From Holothuria scabra (taxonomy: Eukaryota > Echinodermata > Holothuroidea > Aspidochirotida > Holothuriidae), in NCBI GenBank assembly GCA_037179385.1, contig CM074187.1, positions 16,679,450-16,743,449 of the forward strand: a stretch of DNA of 64,000 nt, in the 5' to 3' direction. Positions 43,424 through 54,399 of this stretch are shown piece after piece (the stretch's first letter is position 1; the number at the start of each line of letters is the position of its first letter). Both the position numbers and the translations under genes were made by a program. The notes below the pieces were generated by a model, which saw only the letters and a program-made list of their open reading frames with translations, was not told where the DNA came from and searched no databases.

Positions 43424-44018
43424 TGCAGGTTTAAAGCAACTGTTGGGGTTGTTCCATAAAGGTTTTACCCATAATGCAGTGGCAAATGCTTCAGGGTTCA
43501 GAAAAACCCATGAGTTCCTGTTGCAATCTTGGGAAGCCATGTATAGACACCAACTGCATTATTTTCATGCCAATAGTCAAAGTTCTGACCAATATCAAAG
43601 CTTGTATTCTGCCATTGCTACAAAGCTCACATCGTTCAAATCAGAAATATTTAGGCACCTGTCTAGTGACCTTGAATTGGCTAGTACATGTTTTGAGGAG
43701 TTTATCTCTTTCTTTCACATAATGGGCCAGGCAGATGCAACATCCCAGTTTTGGCTAGATTTTACCCACAGAGATATGTTGCACTATGCATCACTATTTC
43801 TAGCTGTGAGACTAAGACAGTTCCATTTGTGTACAGCTTCAATTCAGAAGCTGGCACCAATTTTTCATGCCATGGATCGGCCCAATTATTCAAAGCTTGT
43901 ACCTTTTCATATGGCACATATTAAACAATTTCCTCCAGATATTCTTAGCCATATAGAAAGAGGTGCATTTGCTGTGAGTATATCTGGTTCACAAGGTTTG
44001 CTGTGTTGCTTTGGATGA
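43391..44018 (+). CDS. XPG/CXC locus segment 4: conserved core, middle
   Basis: The frame after the A6 run reads NCQGPLMKIYLDAGLKQLL, then WEAMYRHQLHYFHAN, FWLDFTHRDMLHYASLFLAV and MDRPNYSKLVPFHMAHIKQF, ending in IERGAFAVSISGSQG before a shift at about 43998-44010. Confidence 0.55.
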
Positions 44019-44697
44019 AGCACATGAAATGATAATTAATAAGGAAATAAAAATGGCTATGACCTCAACGGGAATGGGAAGTCTTTCACGCTTGCTCCAT
44101 TATTTGCCGTATCGTTCTCAACTCTTGAAAAATTTGAAATCAGAGATTAAGATCTCAGAAACCATTGACAGTGAGTCCCAGTCTTTTCATAGGTTGAATG
44201 AAGCCAATGTTTCTAAGTATCTAGCAAAGTTACAAGAGGCAGATCACCTCTTCACTGCAACGAGAGAACCAGAAAATATTAGCCACATATTTACAGGGGA
44301 AGTGGCTGCACCCATTGTTTCAAGTGACCTGAAGACATTTTATGAAAAGGGTGAACAGGATCTTAATGCATACATCAGGTGTGTTGTTTTAAATTCATCT
44401 GGCCAGAAACCTCCCAAGAGGTCACGTAGAAACATTCGTACATTCACTGTGAAGAAAAAAACAATTCACAAGCACAAGCTGGACATTAAAGACCATAAAT
44501 TACAAATAGCTTCATTAAGGAGACAATTAGCTTTATCCAAAGCATCACAGCAACCTGTTCAATCCCTTATGCAGTTTGTTAGTTTGCCACGTGCAATATG
44601 CACTGTGGATGAATTACCAGTGAAAGCATCCAAGGCAATCTCCGCAAAGGAATTTCAGAGTCGCTATCCTCAGTGTTTTTCTCACAGCTATTTCTAG
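44011..44697 (+). CDS. XPG/CXC locus segment 5: DEAHEM block and basic linker
   Basis: DEAHEMIINKEIKMAMTSTG, LLHYLPYRSQLLKNLKSEI, then a basic, probably nuclear-targeting stretch (KPPKRSRRNIRTFTVKKKT). The frame ends at 44697. Confidence 0.55.
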   Translation: MDEAHEMIINKEIKMAMTSTGMGSLSRLLHYLPYRSQLLKNLKSEIKISETIDSESQSFHRLNEANVSKYLAKLQEADHLFTATREPENISHIFTGEVAAPIVSSDLKTFYEKGEQDLNAYIRCVVLNSSGQKPPKRSRRNIRTFTVKKKTIHKHKLDIKDHKLQIASLRRQLALSKASQQPVQSLMQFVSLPRAICTVDELPVKASKAISAKEFQSRYPQCFSHSYF

Positions 44698-44779
44698 CGA
44701 AGTAAATGATACCACTTGTTACATCATTGAGGGAATGTTTTTGATTAACTGCCCTCCTCTTAGGTTCACGGTACATTTG

Positions 44780-45203
44780 GGGAGTATGCCACTTTTTTGT
44801 ATAAGCGATGGGTTCAACGTTCAATTAACATTTTCAAAACTCAGGAAATTCATATAATATTTGATCACCCTCACAGGCATGGCATAAGCCCCAAAGATGT
44901 AGAGAGAAAAAGGAGAAGGTCTGAGGCAGTTGGCTGTGATGAGTACTTAGTAATATCTAAAGAAATGTCATGTCCCAAACAAAAATGGAACCACTTTCTA
45001 TCCAACCCACTTCAAAAAGACTTGTTGTAAACTTTCTTGCCACTGAACTGCTCCAGCTGCATATTCAAAGTAGTGCAGATTCAAACGTTGAGTTAATTAC
45101 TGCAGGGGCTTTGATGGAGAGTACAAGGATCAAGCTTTTGCTGCATGCCCCTCATCTGAAATTAGAAGTGTTCCAAGCCTTAAGTCAAACCATGAGAAGG
45201 TGA
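44780..45203 (+). CDS. XPG/CXC locus segment 6: nuclease N-terminal part
   Basis: TFGEYATFLYKRWVQRSINI, IHIIFDHPHRHGISPKDVER and KRRRSEAVG, a strand-plus-Asp pattern (IIFD) followed by a basic helix, reminiscent of the N-terminal half of PIN/XPG-type nucleases. It shifts frame near 44985 and decays after 45200, where HEK.D replaces the usual His-Glu-Glu-Ala-Asp-like motif. Confidence 0.45.
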
Positions 45204-45419
45204 TTCCGTGTATGGTTCCATGCAAAAGTGACTACATGTAGCAAAGTTATTATTTATTCCCCAGATAGGGATACATTTCACGTTGGACTACCACTACTAC
45301 CTCAAATGATTGATAAAGTTACCATTGTGCAGTTGCGTGCAGCAAAAGCTGATGACTTGTATCTTCACATGAACCTATTTTTGAGGCTTTGACAAATGAC
45401 CTGCAACTGCAAAAAAGCT

Positions 45420-46353
45420 TGGTCCAAATTTAAAGGCAAGCATTCCTGCATTTATCCAGATCTTGTACATTGTAAGTGGATGTGACTTTACGTCATTTTT
45501 CAAAGGGCACTCCAAGCGTAGTTTTTTGCAGACTTTCTATAGGGACTGTGAATTTATTACTGCATTGGCGGGAGGAGGTCAACTAAATGATTATTCTTCT
45601 TCCAATTGGGAAAAAGGCCTGTTGTCATTTTATCGACTAATTGGCACAGTGTATTTTCGTAAATTTAGCAGTGCTTTTCCACAAGAGTCACCTTGTGAAT
45701 TGTTCAATGAGGTTTGTGTAGATCCTACTTCCTTGAATGGGCATCTATTATTCTTGGAAAAGATTCGTGAGGGGCATTTTCACAGAATATCAGATGAGTC
45801 TGAATGGATCCCCTCTCCTTCAGCACTAAGACTTCACTGGCAAAGATGTTGTTGGGTGGCTGGGTTGTGGGCTCAGGCTTGTAACAGTGATGTGCTTGTT
45901 CCCCTTGTTTCATGTCATGGGTGGTCCATATCTGATGAAACTATTAGGTTTGTGTGGGATTCCAAAGATAATATTTCAAAAGTTGACTCAAATCAGAGAA
46001 TGCTGAAAGTGGGTTGTAAATGTACACAAGGTTGTGTGAACAACCGTTGCAAATGTAAAAAAGCAGAAAAACAGTGTTCTCTATTTTGCATGTGCAAGAA
46101 TTGTCAAAACAAGTCATTAGAGGTAGACACCTCAGACCAGTCCCGTGTGCAATCGTCACTCAGTGACAGTGATTCTTCAGACTTTTCAGAGAGCACTTCA
46201 AGTCAGTCGGAGTCTGATGAGCTTTCTATTGATGATCCTACAGAAATACTTGAACGTCCTCTAATTGTTGAAAACTATTGGGAGTTACCTGTTGATGTTG
46301 AAATGCCATCCATTGAAGACACCGATGAAAGTTTGGTACAGTTTACATGTTGA
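45420..46353 (+). CDS. XPG/CXC locus segment 7: GCD motif and CXC domain
   Basis: Open from about 45420. IPAFIQILYIVSGCDFTSFF then KGHSK is the XPG-like Gly-Cys-Asp motif followed by a Gly/Lys helix start; upstream, a broken stretch reads YSPDRDTF (45255-45278), the expected Asp-x-Asp site. Further on, GCKCTQGCVNNRCKCKKAEK and QCSLFCMCKNC give nine cysteines in CXC spacing (46012-46100), followed by a Ser/Asp-rich acidic tail and the stop at 46353. CXC modules of this type bind DNA in TESMIN/LIN54 proteins. Confidence 0.6.
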
Positions 46354-48800
46354 TTGGTTCTAACTTAAATTTCCTGTTTTTTTTTTTCCCCTATACAGAG
46401 GATGATATCCACGACAAAGCATCAAGGGTTTGTATTTCAGAAGCTGACTCATTTCATGGAGGCCAATTTTAGGAATGGGTGGGGGTTGGGGCCCTGGCGG
46501 TTCCATATGTACTATAAAATGTGGAATGACACAGGGCCTGAATTTACCGCATGCTAAATAAAGTACATGTATATACTCATGGAGAACAATTCATATAAAA
46601 GAAATTCCTCAAAAATGTGTGGGTGGGTATTTTAAAATCACACGCAACCAATGTTAGTTCTGAGTATTAGAGAAGAGCAGTTAAATGGCTGTGTGTGTCA
46701 GCTTCTTAATTCGGATATCGATTTGACATTTTTTTTACTGTATCAATATTGCTTTGGGGTGGTAGGTTGTTGCCACGAAGTATCTGAACATCAAAATTGC
46801 CGCTAGCCAAATGTGAAGTGTGGGAGGATAGTTTTAAGTAGATGAGGAGGGGGGTGGGGTATGTGGGGGTAGCATGAACAAGACTGCATAACTGTTTGGA
46901 CAGGTAGAAAGATTTTGTACCTGGGAGGCTTCTTACCAGGAAATTTAGGGTATTTGGAAAAAAATTTTGGCAACTGGAGGGAAATTAACACTGATGTACA
47001 TGAGTATACAAGAAGTGGTTGAGGTAAATCCCCCTTATGTAAAAAAAAAAAAAAAGTTTCTCCAGGTGTGGGTTGGGGTATCTCCTTTATATGTAAGTCA
47101 ACCCAAACTGGAAATTTTTGGCATTTGGATGGACATTTTCCTTTAATAAACAGGAAGAATCATGGGAAATATATTTCTTTCTTTGGGAATGGACTGTAAA
47201 TATTTTTTGTAACCCTGGTTGGGAAGGTGGGGCAGCAGGGGTGTGCAGGATGTAACATTTGCTGAATAGACTGGTACGATATTTTTCATTTGATTTCACC
47301 TGACTGATGCGTTGTTGCTTTTTTATTCTTGTACACGATAATTGTGTACATCTCTTTCTAACAGTCATATTGTACAACATGCAGTTGTGTGATGAGAGTG
47401 ACTTAAAGCCATCTGTATTCAAATCATTTTGTGCTATTTACTGTACTTAAATTCGAGAGAGAGAGATTTTAATATGTCAGTAACTGCATTATATAAACAC
47501 CTTGCGAGGTGTCATTCATTTTGCTTTTGTCATTCCATATGTTGGGTATTCTTTATCAAGTCCAAAGAACTTTCTTAGCCTTGCAACCGTCCAAGTTTTC
47601 AGTCTTATTTTTTGATAAGTATTACAGTATGCAAGAGATATCTACCTCACTAATAAGTATATCTCTGGGAAAATATTGTATGTGTAAAATGCAGCTGTCT
47701 CTGAGGGATTTGTGTCAGTGTATTCATGTTGCTGTATTTCACACCTCAACATCCATGTTATTTAATTTTTATACTTTCATTTCTACTTTGAAACCTTGTA
47801 AACCAGTCTATATGTTTTTCCTTTACTTAACATGGTGCTCTGAGTCTTGCCATCTTTTGTATTTATCATTTATTTTCTTCATATGTACACATTTCATTCA
47901 TTGCATCTTTCATACATATATTTTTGCTACAATTTGGTTCTTTCATGGGCTTCTTTCATGCTTTTAGTTTCTTTAAAGGGGCTCACTGGCCCAAAGCAAT
48001 ATAACTGCACAAGATTGTGTCTGGATAATGACAAGTTTGAGTTATGATGGAGTTAAGTGTTCATCACATGCCATGTTTATTTGCCATTTTTACCAAGAGA
48101 TTTTTGTTTCTGCCTCATTACTTATAAGATTGGACATTGTGTACTGATTATCTTTCATGCCAAAGTTAGTGTCATATTTTGTTTTTGTTCTTTTAATTAT
48201 TAAGTTCATAACATTGCAATGTTTCCCATCATCTTCAGTTCCATACGCAATAACAACCTCCTAAATACAGAAAATATTTGTGAGTTGTGCAGCTCATTTC
48301 TACAGTTTGTTTCCCTGCAAGTAACATGTTTTTGAGCTTTCAGTGTTGTTGTTTTTGTTCGCACCTATCGCTTTTTTGAAATCATGGCTACTCTACTGCT
48401 CGAAAGGCTTAGGTTAATACCTTACTTTACCTACAGTTCTGTTTTGTGAATGAGTGTATTCAATGTGTAGAGAGCATTTCTAAATCACTCTCATATGTGC
48501 AAAAGTATTTATTCAAGTCAGAGGAAAAGGAATTATACAGTGTACAAAGAAGTACCACTTTCTGTGTTTTTATATTTTACCTCGTGTTTCTTTATACAGG
48601 TCAAAGGCACTCTCCCAACTTTGATTGAATTAGTCATGTGTTATTACCTTCAACTTTTTTTTTGTTTAGCAGTGACAAAGCAACTTCTTTTTTTTTTAAC
48701 AGTGACAATAATACTGGCATGATCTTTGCATTATTTTATTCAGCTGTCACCCCAAATTATGGGCTTTTATCTTGCATCTCTTCAAGAATAATGGTGACTG
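46354..48800 (+). other. T-rich, CpG-poor region, 3' UTR-like
   Basis: T-rich on the plus strand, with many short T runs and no coding exon recognised, consistent with a long 3' UTR of the upstream locus. An acceptor-like TTTTTTCCCCTATACAG at about 46380-46398 could begin a further exon, but what follows hits a stop quickly. Poly-A/T runs at 47040 and 48656-48690. Confidence 0.35.
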
Positions 48801-48805
48801 CCTTA

Positions 48806-48920
48806 TGTTCCGACACGGGTGTGTTCCCACACCCCTACATTCCGACAGTCTCTATATTCATCTACGACTGAGATGTTGGTACATAGGGGTGTAGGAACAA
48901 AGCCCGTGTTGGAAGGTAAT
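48806..48920. repeat. inverted repeat, about 115 bp
   Basis: TTCCGACACGGGTGTGTTCC and CACACCCCTACATTCC on the left pair with AGGGGTGTAGGAACAAAGCC and CGTGTTGGAA on the right, around a central spacer of about 40 bp. Probably a small foldback MITE; target duplication not evident. Confidence 0.55.
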
Positions 48921-49079
48921 GAATTTGTGGGAATATATGGTTGTTGGAATATTCTGCAGGGTTGTAAGTCAGAAACATGACTGGTTCAAGTTATGTTTGA
49001 GAGAGTTGTGCTTATGCCCTGTGAAATAGCAATTTATTTACCTTGTCTAAGTAGGTCATGAAATAAGCATTTATATCTT

Positions 49080-50739
49080 TATACCTTGCCCCCCCCCCCC
49101 CCTTTCATCCAAAACGTATATCTAAATTCAGTATGCCTTACACGGTTTCAATAATTGCTGGCAGTTGTGCACATAATTAGCTCTCATCCCACCCCAGTAT
49201 AAAGTTTGGTCATCTCGGCTTTGCAACCTTTCAGATAAAGATTGACAATAATACCACAATGGATCAGATGGTATGTGCTTTGACCACATATTGATTGGGT
49301 CAGTGTTATTTTCTTTAACTATGGGATTTATCATACAACATGATGCCCACTTATACTTGCACAGAAGATATTCGGTGTACTAATGAAACCAAAAAAGCCA
49401 TGATCTGTCAATGTTGATGGAATAGGTAAAGCTCTGCCAGTGCGGACCAATGGCCAGGCATGGTTCTGAAGGGAAAGGGGCATAAGTTTTAGCGGACTCC
49501 AGGGGCACAGCCACTTGCATATGGGGAAGTGAATGTAAACATCAAAAGTTGGGGACACATGACAGAAGAACAGAATTCAGGGGGCTTTAATTGACTCTCC
49601 ACATACCCCCTTTGTCTATTGGCCTATGTTGAACCTTAACATGGTTATATTGCCATTATTTTCTGGAAAGGAGTGCATGGATTGCTGGTCTGGTGATGGG
49701 GCTTAGGGTAAGGACAGGAAGTTTCCCTTCCCCCTCAAGGATTCTGCCCGACACTCCATCATTTGATGTTCCCAGTCTTTCTATTATCCCGATTTGATGA
49801 TTATTATAAGGTTCATTATTCCTGGGGTTTCATGTTCCCAGAAGTAGATTCAGGAACAGTGGACACTGAGGACAATTGGCACACACCCCTCCCCCACGAA
49901 AAAAAATATTTCAAGGGTTTCAAATGTGTCTGTGATGGAGGAGTGGAACAAAAGACGTGGGTGTGTCATGGAATGTTTATCCCATACTCGATCAAGAATA
50001 ATTTGTCAAATCATGTGATGTACATGAAATGGGGTTATGTCGATGTTCGCTATTTCCAAGGTTCAATGTTCCCCGGCGAATCTTGGGAACACCCGCATGT
50101 CTGGAAACAAATTGAACCCTGGAAATAACGCACCCTGTAATCTCGCCAAATTTTCGGGATGGTTCGAAAATGGGGAGCATAGAACACTGAACCCCGAGAA
50201 CATTGGGTAAACCCCCATGAAATCAGAGACATTCTGGACAATTTAAACCCACCCACCCACAACACGACTGTTTCAGCCCAGCGAAAGGTCAACAATGAGT
50301 CCCGGTAGATGTCAGCTGGCAACCCTACCTAGTACCAGAACATTACCGCCTTGACAACGATTTCATAAGATGGTATGTATGCAGCCATATTTAGTCACTG
50401 TTTGTGCTCTCTCCAAACCCCACAAAAAGTGAAGGATAAATGACCTCCCAAGTGATCGTGTTGGGGCTGAACTGAACTTGCCTGTAAGCCGTTTTGGTAT
50501 GCATATGCCTCTCAATTGAAAAAGATAAAATCAGGCTGCTGCTTATTGGGTAGGATCACTTTGGTATGGGATTGGCAGGGTTTTTGGTTATGAATTCATA
50601 AATGATTGTGTCATATCAAACTCCCCACCCCCTCCCCTCCCCTCCCCCCCCGTTTGCAGCAACTGCAGTTTACTAGCAACGTGGAGCATCCCATGTATGT
50701 ATTTCTTGTTTTATCATGCACGGATCTTTTGGGGTGTTT
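49080..50739. other. unassigned region with short hairpins
   Basis: A C18 run begins at about 49089. A hairpin CTATTTCCAAGGTTCAAT / ATTGAACCCTGGAAATAA spans 50050-50128, with further 'ATGTTCCC'/'GGGAACA' motifs from 49770 to 50210 that suggest a diverged foldback element. Poly-C-rich stretch at 50620-50652. No gene recognised. Confidence 0.4.
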
Positions 50740-50905
50740 CCATAGACGTACGAGGCATGGGTGCAGGTGGGGGGGGGGGGGGGACTGGCCCTCCCAATTC
50801 GGCAAAACAGTTGGTCCATTCGGGCAAAACATGAATGTACCATCACTCGGGCAAAATTTGCTAAGTTCCCCTCCCCACTAAAGTTTCCCGGTACGTACGC
50901 TATGG
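50740..50905. mobile_element. 166-bp MITE
   Basis: The left end CCATAGACGTACG and right end CGTACGTACGCTATGG are inverted repeats. TGTTT lies directly outside both ends (50735-50739 and 50906-50910). A G14 run follows the left end and CCCCTCCCC precedes the right. Confidence 0.6.
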
Positions 50906-51214
50906 TGTTTCGTACTTCGGTAATTCCACACTGAAAGATTAGTTTGACTGCTCAGTAGTTAACGATACATGCTTTCAGACTGATCAGTTTGCTGAATCAT
51001 TGTATTCTGAATACACTTGAATGGGAACAGGCTATTTATCGCCATCTCCCGTTGTTCAGTCATTCAATGTTAACTTTCAACAAAGCATCTCTTCTTAAAA
51101 AAGAGGTTAGTCAGTGCACTCCTCCACAGTGGAAACGAAGTATTCAACACAATGCAATACTGTGCATGAGCACGGCGGTTTGGGGCTTGTCTTATTGGTA
51201 TGCACCTCGACATT

Positions 51215-51500
51215 CTTGCTTCAAAATGGCCGTTGTTTTCATGATGTTCGGTGGCCGTATGTAAAACTCGTGTGACAACGCATCCCCATGGATTTCGTCT
51301 TCAAAATTGCGATTCATGTTGTAAATGAGTAACTAAGGTTCCTTTTGATGATAAATTTGGTCGTGTTTAAGGATGGAGTCGATTGTACGACCACATATTT
51401 TAGTCGTTGTGAATTGTACTTTACAATCATGCTTGGATTTGATGGTGAGTTTCATTTTCCGGTTTTAACGATTCCCTCGCGTTTCTCGCGAGACGTTAAG
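51215..51500 (+). promoter_or_regulatory. promoter-like island with YY1 and TCTCGCGAGA sites
   Basis: CAAAATGGCCGTT (51222-51234) is a YY1-type site, and TCTCGCGAGA (51484-51493) is an exact copy of the palindromic element found at animal housekeeping promoters. Local CpG density is raised relative to the neighbours. A donor-like GATG|GTGAGT follows between them (about 51444). No coding exon is recognised downstream within the window. Confidence 0.45.
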
Positions 51501-53270
51501 GTAAAACCTGCCTTTATAATGTGGTTAATTTGTCGGCGTATTTGCTTTGTCAAAAATGGTGATATCGATGTTCAAATTTGATACATGTTATTTGCGCTTA
51601 AGGACTACGTTCAAAATTTTGTGACGTCACAATTCTTTGAACATAATGAGGGTCGCGAGGTCGGCATTCCGAGGCCATCACAGACGGTCGTAGGCTACTT
51701 TATCTTTCAGTCGTGGTAAATCAGCTTACCAGTGAGCATGTAATGCCAGCTACCAATGGGGACATTGCTGTGAGATGCAGCCTTTGTATTGATTGAAATC
51801 ATGTGATTGCAGGTTAAAGTTCCGCGCTTGCCGAACGTGTATTTCTCCTTGCAGACCTTGGTACTCACGTCACATACCTCAAGACTGTAATGAAAAGAGC
51901 CTTAAATATTCGCCTCTTGATGTAAAGGTAAAGTGTTGAGAGTTCATGAGCGGATACCTCGTACTGTCTAGCAGAAAATTGTTTTTGATCTCATAGGCTA
52001 GCATGGATCAGTTGCCTTGATCCCGAGTCTAAAAATGAATGAAACTCCACAAAGCCTACGTTAAACCAGATCATCAGGTGATGACACGGGTCAACTTCAG
52101 TGCGGTTTTCCCAATTTTTCTTCATAAAAGTTTTATTAGTACTCCATAATACAAGTTCCGTATTTTGAAATATAAATAAAAACGTAAAGGCGGCGCTCTT
52201 ACTAGGATGGCGTGAATCATGGAGAGAGAGACCCATATTTCTCCTTGAACGCGGGGGTAGTTACAAACACGGTATTAGGTTTTCCCGTTGACCCATTTTG
52301 GTGCACCCAGTTTCCCCTGTGCCCAGAAAAGGCACTTCTGTAGTAATGCTCTTAACAAATTTAAGAGATGATGGTCTCGGCATGGATAATGTAATCCTTA
52401 CATTAGACGTTTTACCACTGAAACTACTAATCGTTGATAGTGTATAGGCATCCCGTTTAACGTCTCTCTAACCGCCTGTCGTGTAATATGGGATTGCCAC
52501 TGAATCCCGTTTCAGTTGTTCACCGTTACATTAATCAAAGTTTGTGATGCAGCAGGGAGTTGCCAAAGCAGATTAGAGACCTTATATTTGTACAATGACT
52601 CTGACAATGGAAGTGGGATGTAAGACATTCCTGAGAGGAGAAAACTTATTGATCAGTAACGAAGGTACAAGTGGCACCATAGTTGCTCTGGAAAACGAAT
52701 GGAATCGGAAATGCGGCCATGTGAGACACATAACCGTCAAAGGATATCCCTGACAACTACAGAGCGCGGGTTCAAGTTCCAAGATTTTCTTTCCAAAAAA
52801 AATCCAAAACTTCGCAATTTTAAGCTCCCGATTTTACAGGATTCAACAAAATCCCGGGGCTGATTGTTTCAATTAACATAATCTATAATCACGATGAAAC
52901 TTTCCTTTTCATACTTTCTGTTACATTGTTCTCATCTGCCTAATTACCTCTAATCGCCACAGTTGTTCAGAGAGGAAATGAAGCACCTTGATTTAGTCAG
53001 GTTTCACATCTCGTTAACTGATTCACAGTACCAAATATATTACGCCAGTCACACAAAAAGTTAGCTAACAGACCAATTAGCTAACAGACCAGTGAAACAT
53101 GTGTTAATTGCTTTTCATACAGTGTGAACACAATGAAAGTATAGATCATTCGAGGACACAGTTCATCACAACAAACTCAGATACCAGTTACACCCCACAC
53201 CGCCTTAGAACTACTGGGGTGTTAATGTTGCGTTCCCAAGAAGCAACGTAACGGCATGAATCAGATAATA
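51500..53270. other. unassigned
   Basis: I see no coding exon, hairpin or TE terminus. A minus-strand frame at 52236-51991 and another at 52782-52582 have no recognisable domain. Confidence 0.35.
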
Positions 53271-53279
53271 AGAAGGGAA

Positions 53280-53515
53280 GGGTCTTCAATAATATCCAAA
53301 CATCTCAAATTTCCCCTCAAGGAACCCAAAAATTTCTCAGATAAGAATTACAAAATTTCTACAAAAGCTCCATTACCCTCCATATTTTCAATATTCCTCT
53401 AAAAAATGCAAAATTTCCCCACGTGGCAAATTGCGTTCCCCAATTGTGGTAATACTTACACTTTCAAAAACAGGGAAAACGTTTTGTTCTTGCACTGGAA
53501 AAGGTCAAGCTACGC
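53280..53515. mobile_element. hAT-type MITE family D fragment
   Basis: Ends in GGAAAAGGTCAAGCTACGCC, like the right end of family D. The interior 'ctcaaatttcccctcaaggaa ... ccatattttcaatattcc ... gtggcaaattgcgttcccc' resembles the blocks in 12594-13314. The left terminus is not found. Confidence 0.4.
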
Positions 53516-54321
53516 CAAAACGATAAACCCATGACTTTTCGTTTGCAACAAGAGGGAAAAAACAGCAACTTGCTAAGTGATCCGAGGAAATTAACCACTT
53601 TCACTAAATGAAATGCTCTTGAATTTTCTAATGTTAACTGCCCGAACTCCTCACAATGAACGACTTTACTTCTAAAACCTTTTGAAAAAAATTCACGTTA
53701 TACGAGGTGGGTTTAAGTGAATTTTCAGGCAGGCAGGGGTAGGATAACTGGAATACTGTTAGTAACTGCATAACACTCTCCCGTCCGTGTAATTAATTTG
53801 GCAATCAAAAACATCCAAGAGCTCTTTTCAGCCTTCGCCCGAATATTTGACCATATCGGGCAAAGTTTTTGCAAGACTACAGTACAGTAAGAAAAAGGGG
53901 TGAGGAAAAATTGCGATACTGCCTGAGTGTGTCGCAAATCTTTGTTAATTCATTTTAATTTTTTACGTAAATTTTATTTTGAAATGTTTCTTTTTTGTAT
54001 TTTTCGTGCAAAGTTTTGAGTGTACTCAGATAATCAGCCATTGTGTTCTGGCATTGTGTTTCGCAAGATTCACTAAAACACGCAGAAATGTTTGTGATAG
54101 GCCTCCCAAGTGTGTCGCGATTTATTTCTATTCTTTTGATTTTTCGTATATGTGTTACCCTGACTAAGGTTCTTATGTATTTTTTACGCAAGTTTTTGAA
54201 AGAAAATAAATAAATATTCTACCATTTCGAGCATTGTGTTGCGAAAAACTGTCAAAAAAGTGCATGAATAGGCCTAATGGTTTTTGGTTTCGATGAAAAG
54301 AGAAACCTATGCATTCATGAT

Positions 54322-54388
54322 TGCGTGTGTGTGTATGTATGTGTGTATGTGCGTGTGTGTATGTATGTATGTGTGTATGTGTGTGTGT
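54322..54388 (+). repeat. GT-rich microsatellite
   Basis: Imperfect (GT)n with interspersed GTAT units, directly left of the satellite array. Confidence 0.9.
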
Positions 54389-54399
54389 TTCTGACACTT

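Larger units (their letters stand above)
41131..46353 (+). pseudogene. mobile-element-type protein with zinc-finger-like domains, XPG/FEN1-like nuclease and CXC cluster; multiply frameshifted
   Basis: Consecutive plus-strand frames read as one protein of about 1700 residues interrupted by at least eight shifts or stops. Order: Cys/His-rich N-terminus (41139-41700); helical region; central conserved blocks (VDNIDRSSSYA with HGTSVQ, GDAKTYEHLL with LLPYLGEWHLLK, MDRPNYSKLVPFHMAHIKQF, DEAHEMIINKEIKMAM); XPG-like signature at 45190-45513; C-terminal Tesmin/TSO1-type CXC (46012-46100). I recognise this block order from uncharacterised multi-copy proteins of cnidarians, molluscs, echinoderms and fish. 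XPG nuclease plus a cysteine cluster is reported for Academ DNA transposons, so an Academ-type origin is my best guess; no terminal repeats were found. Several shifts sit at homopolymers (A7 41311, G6 41851, A6 43385), so assembly error cannot be excluded for those. Confidence 0.65.
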
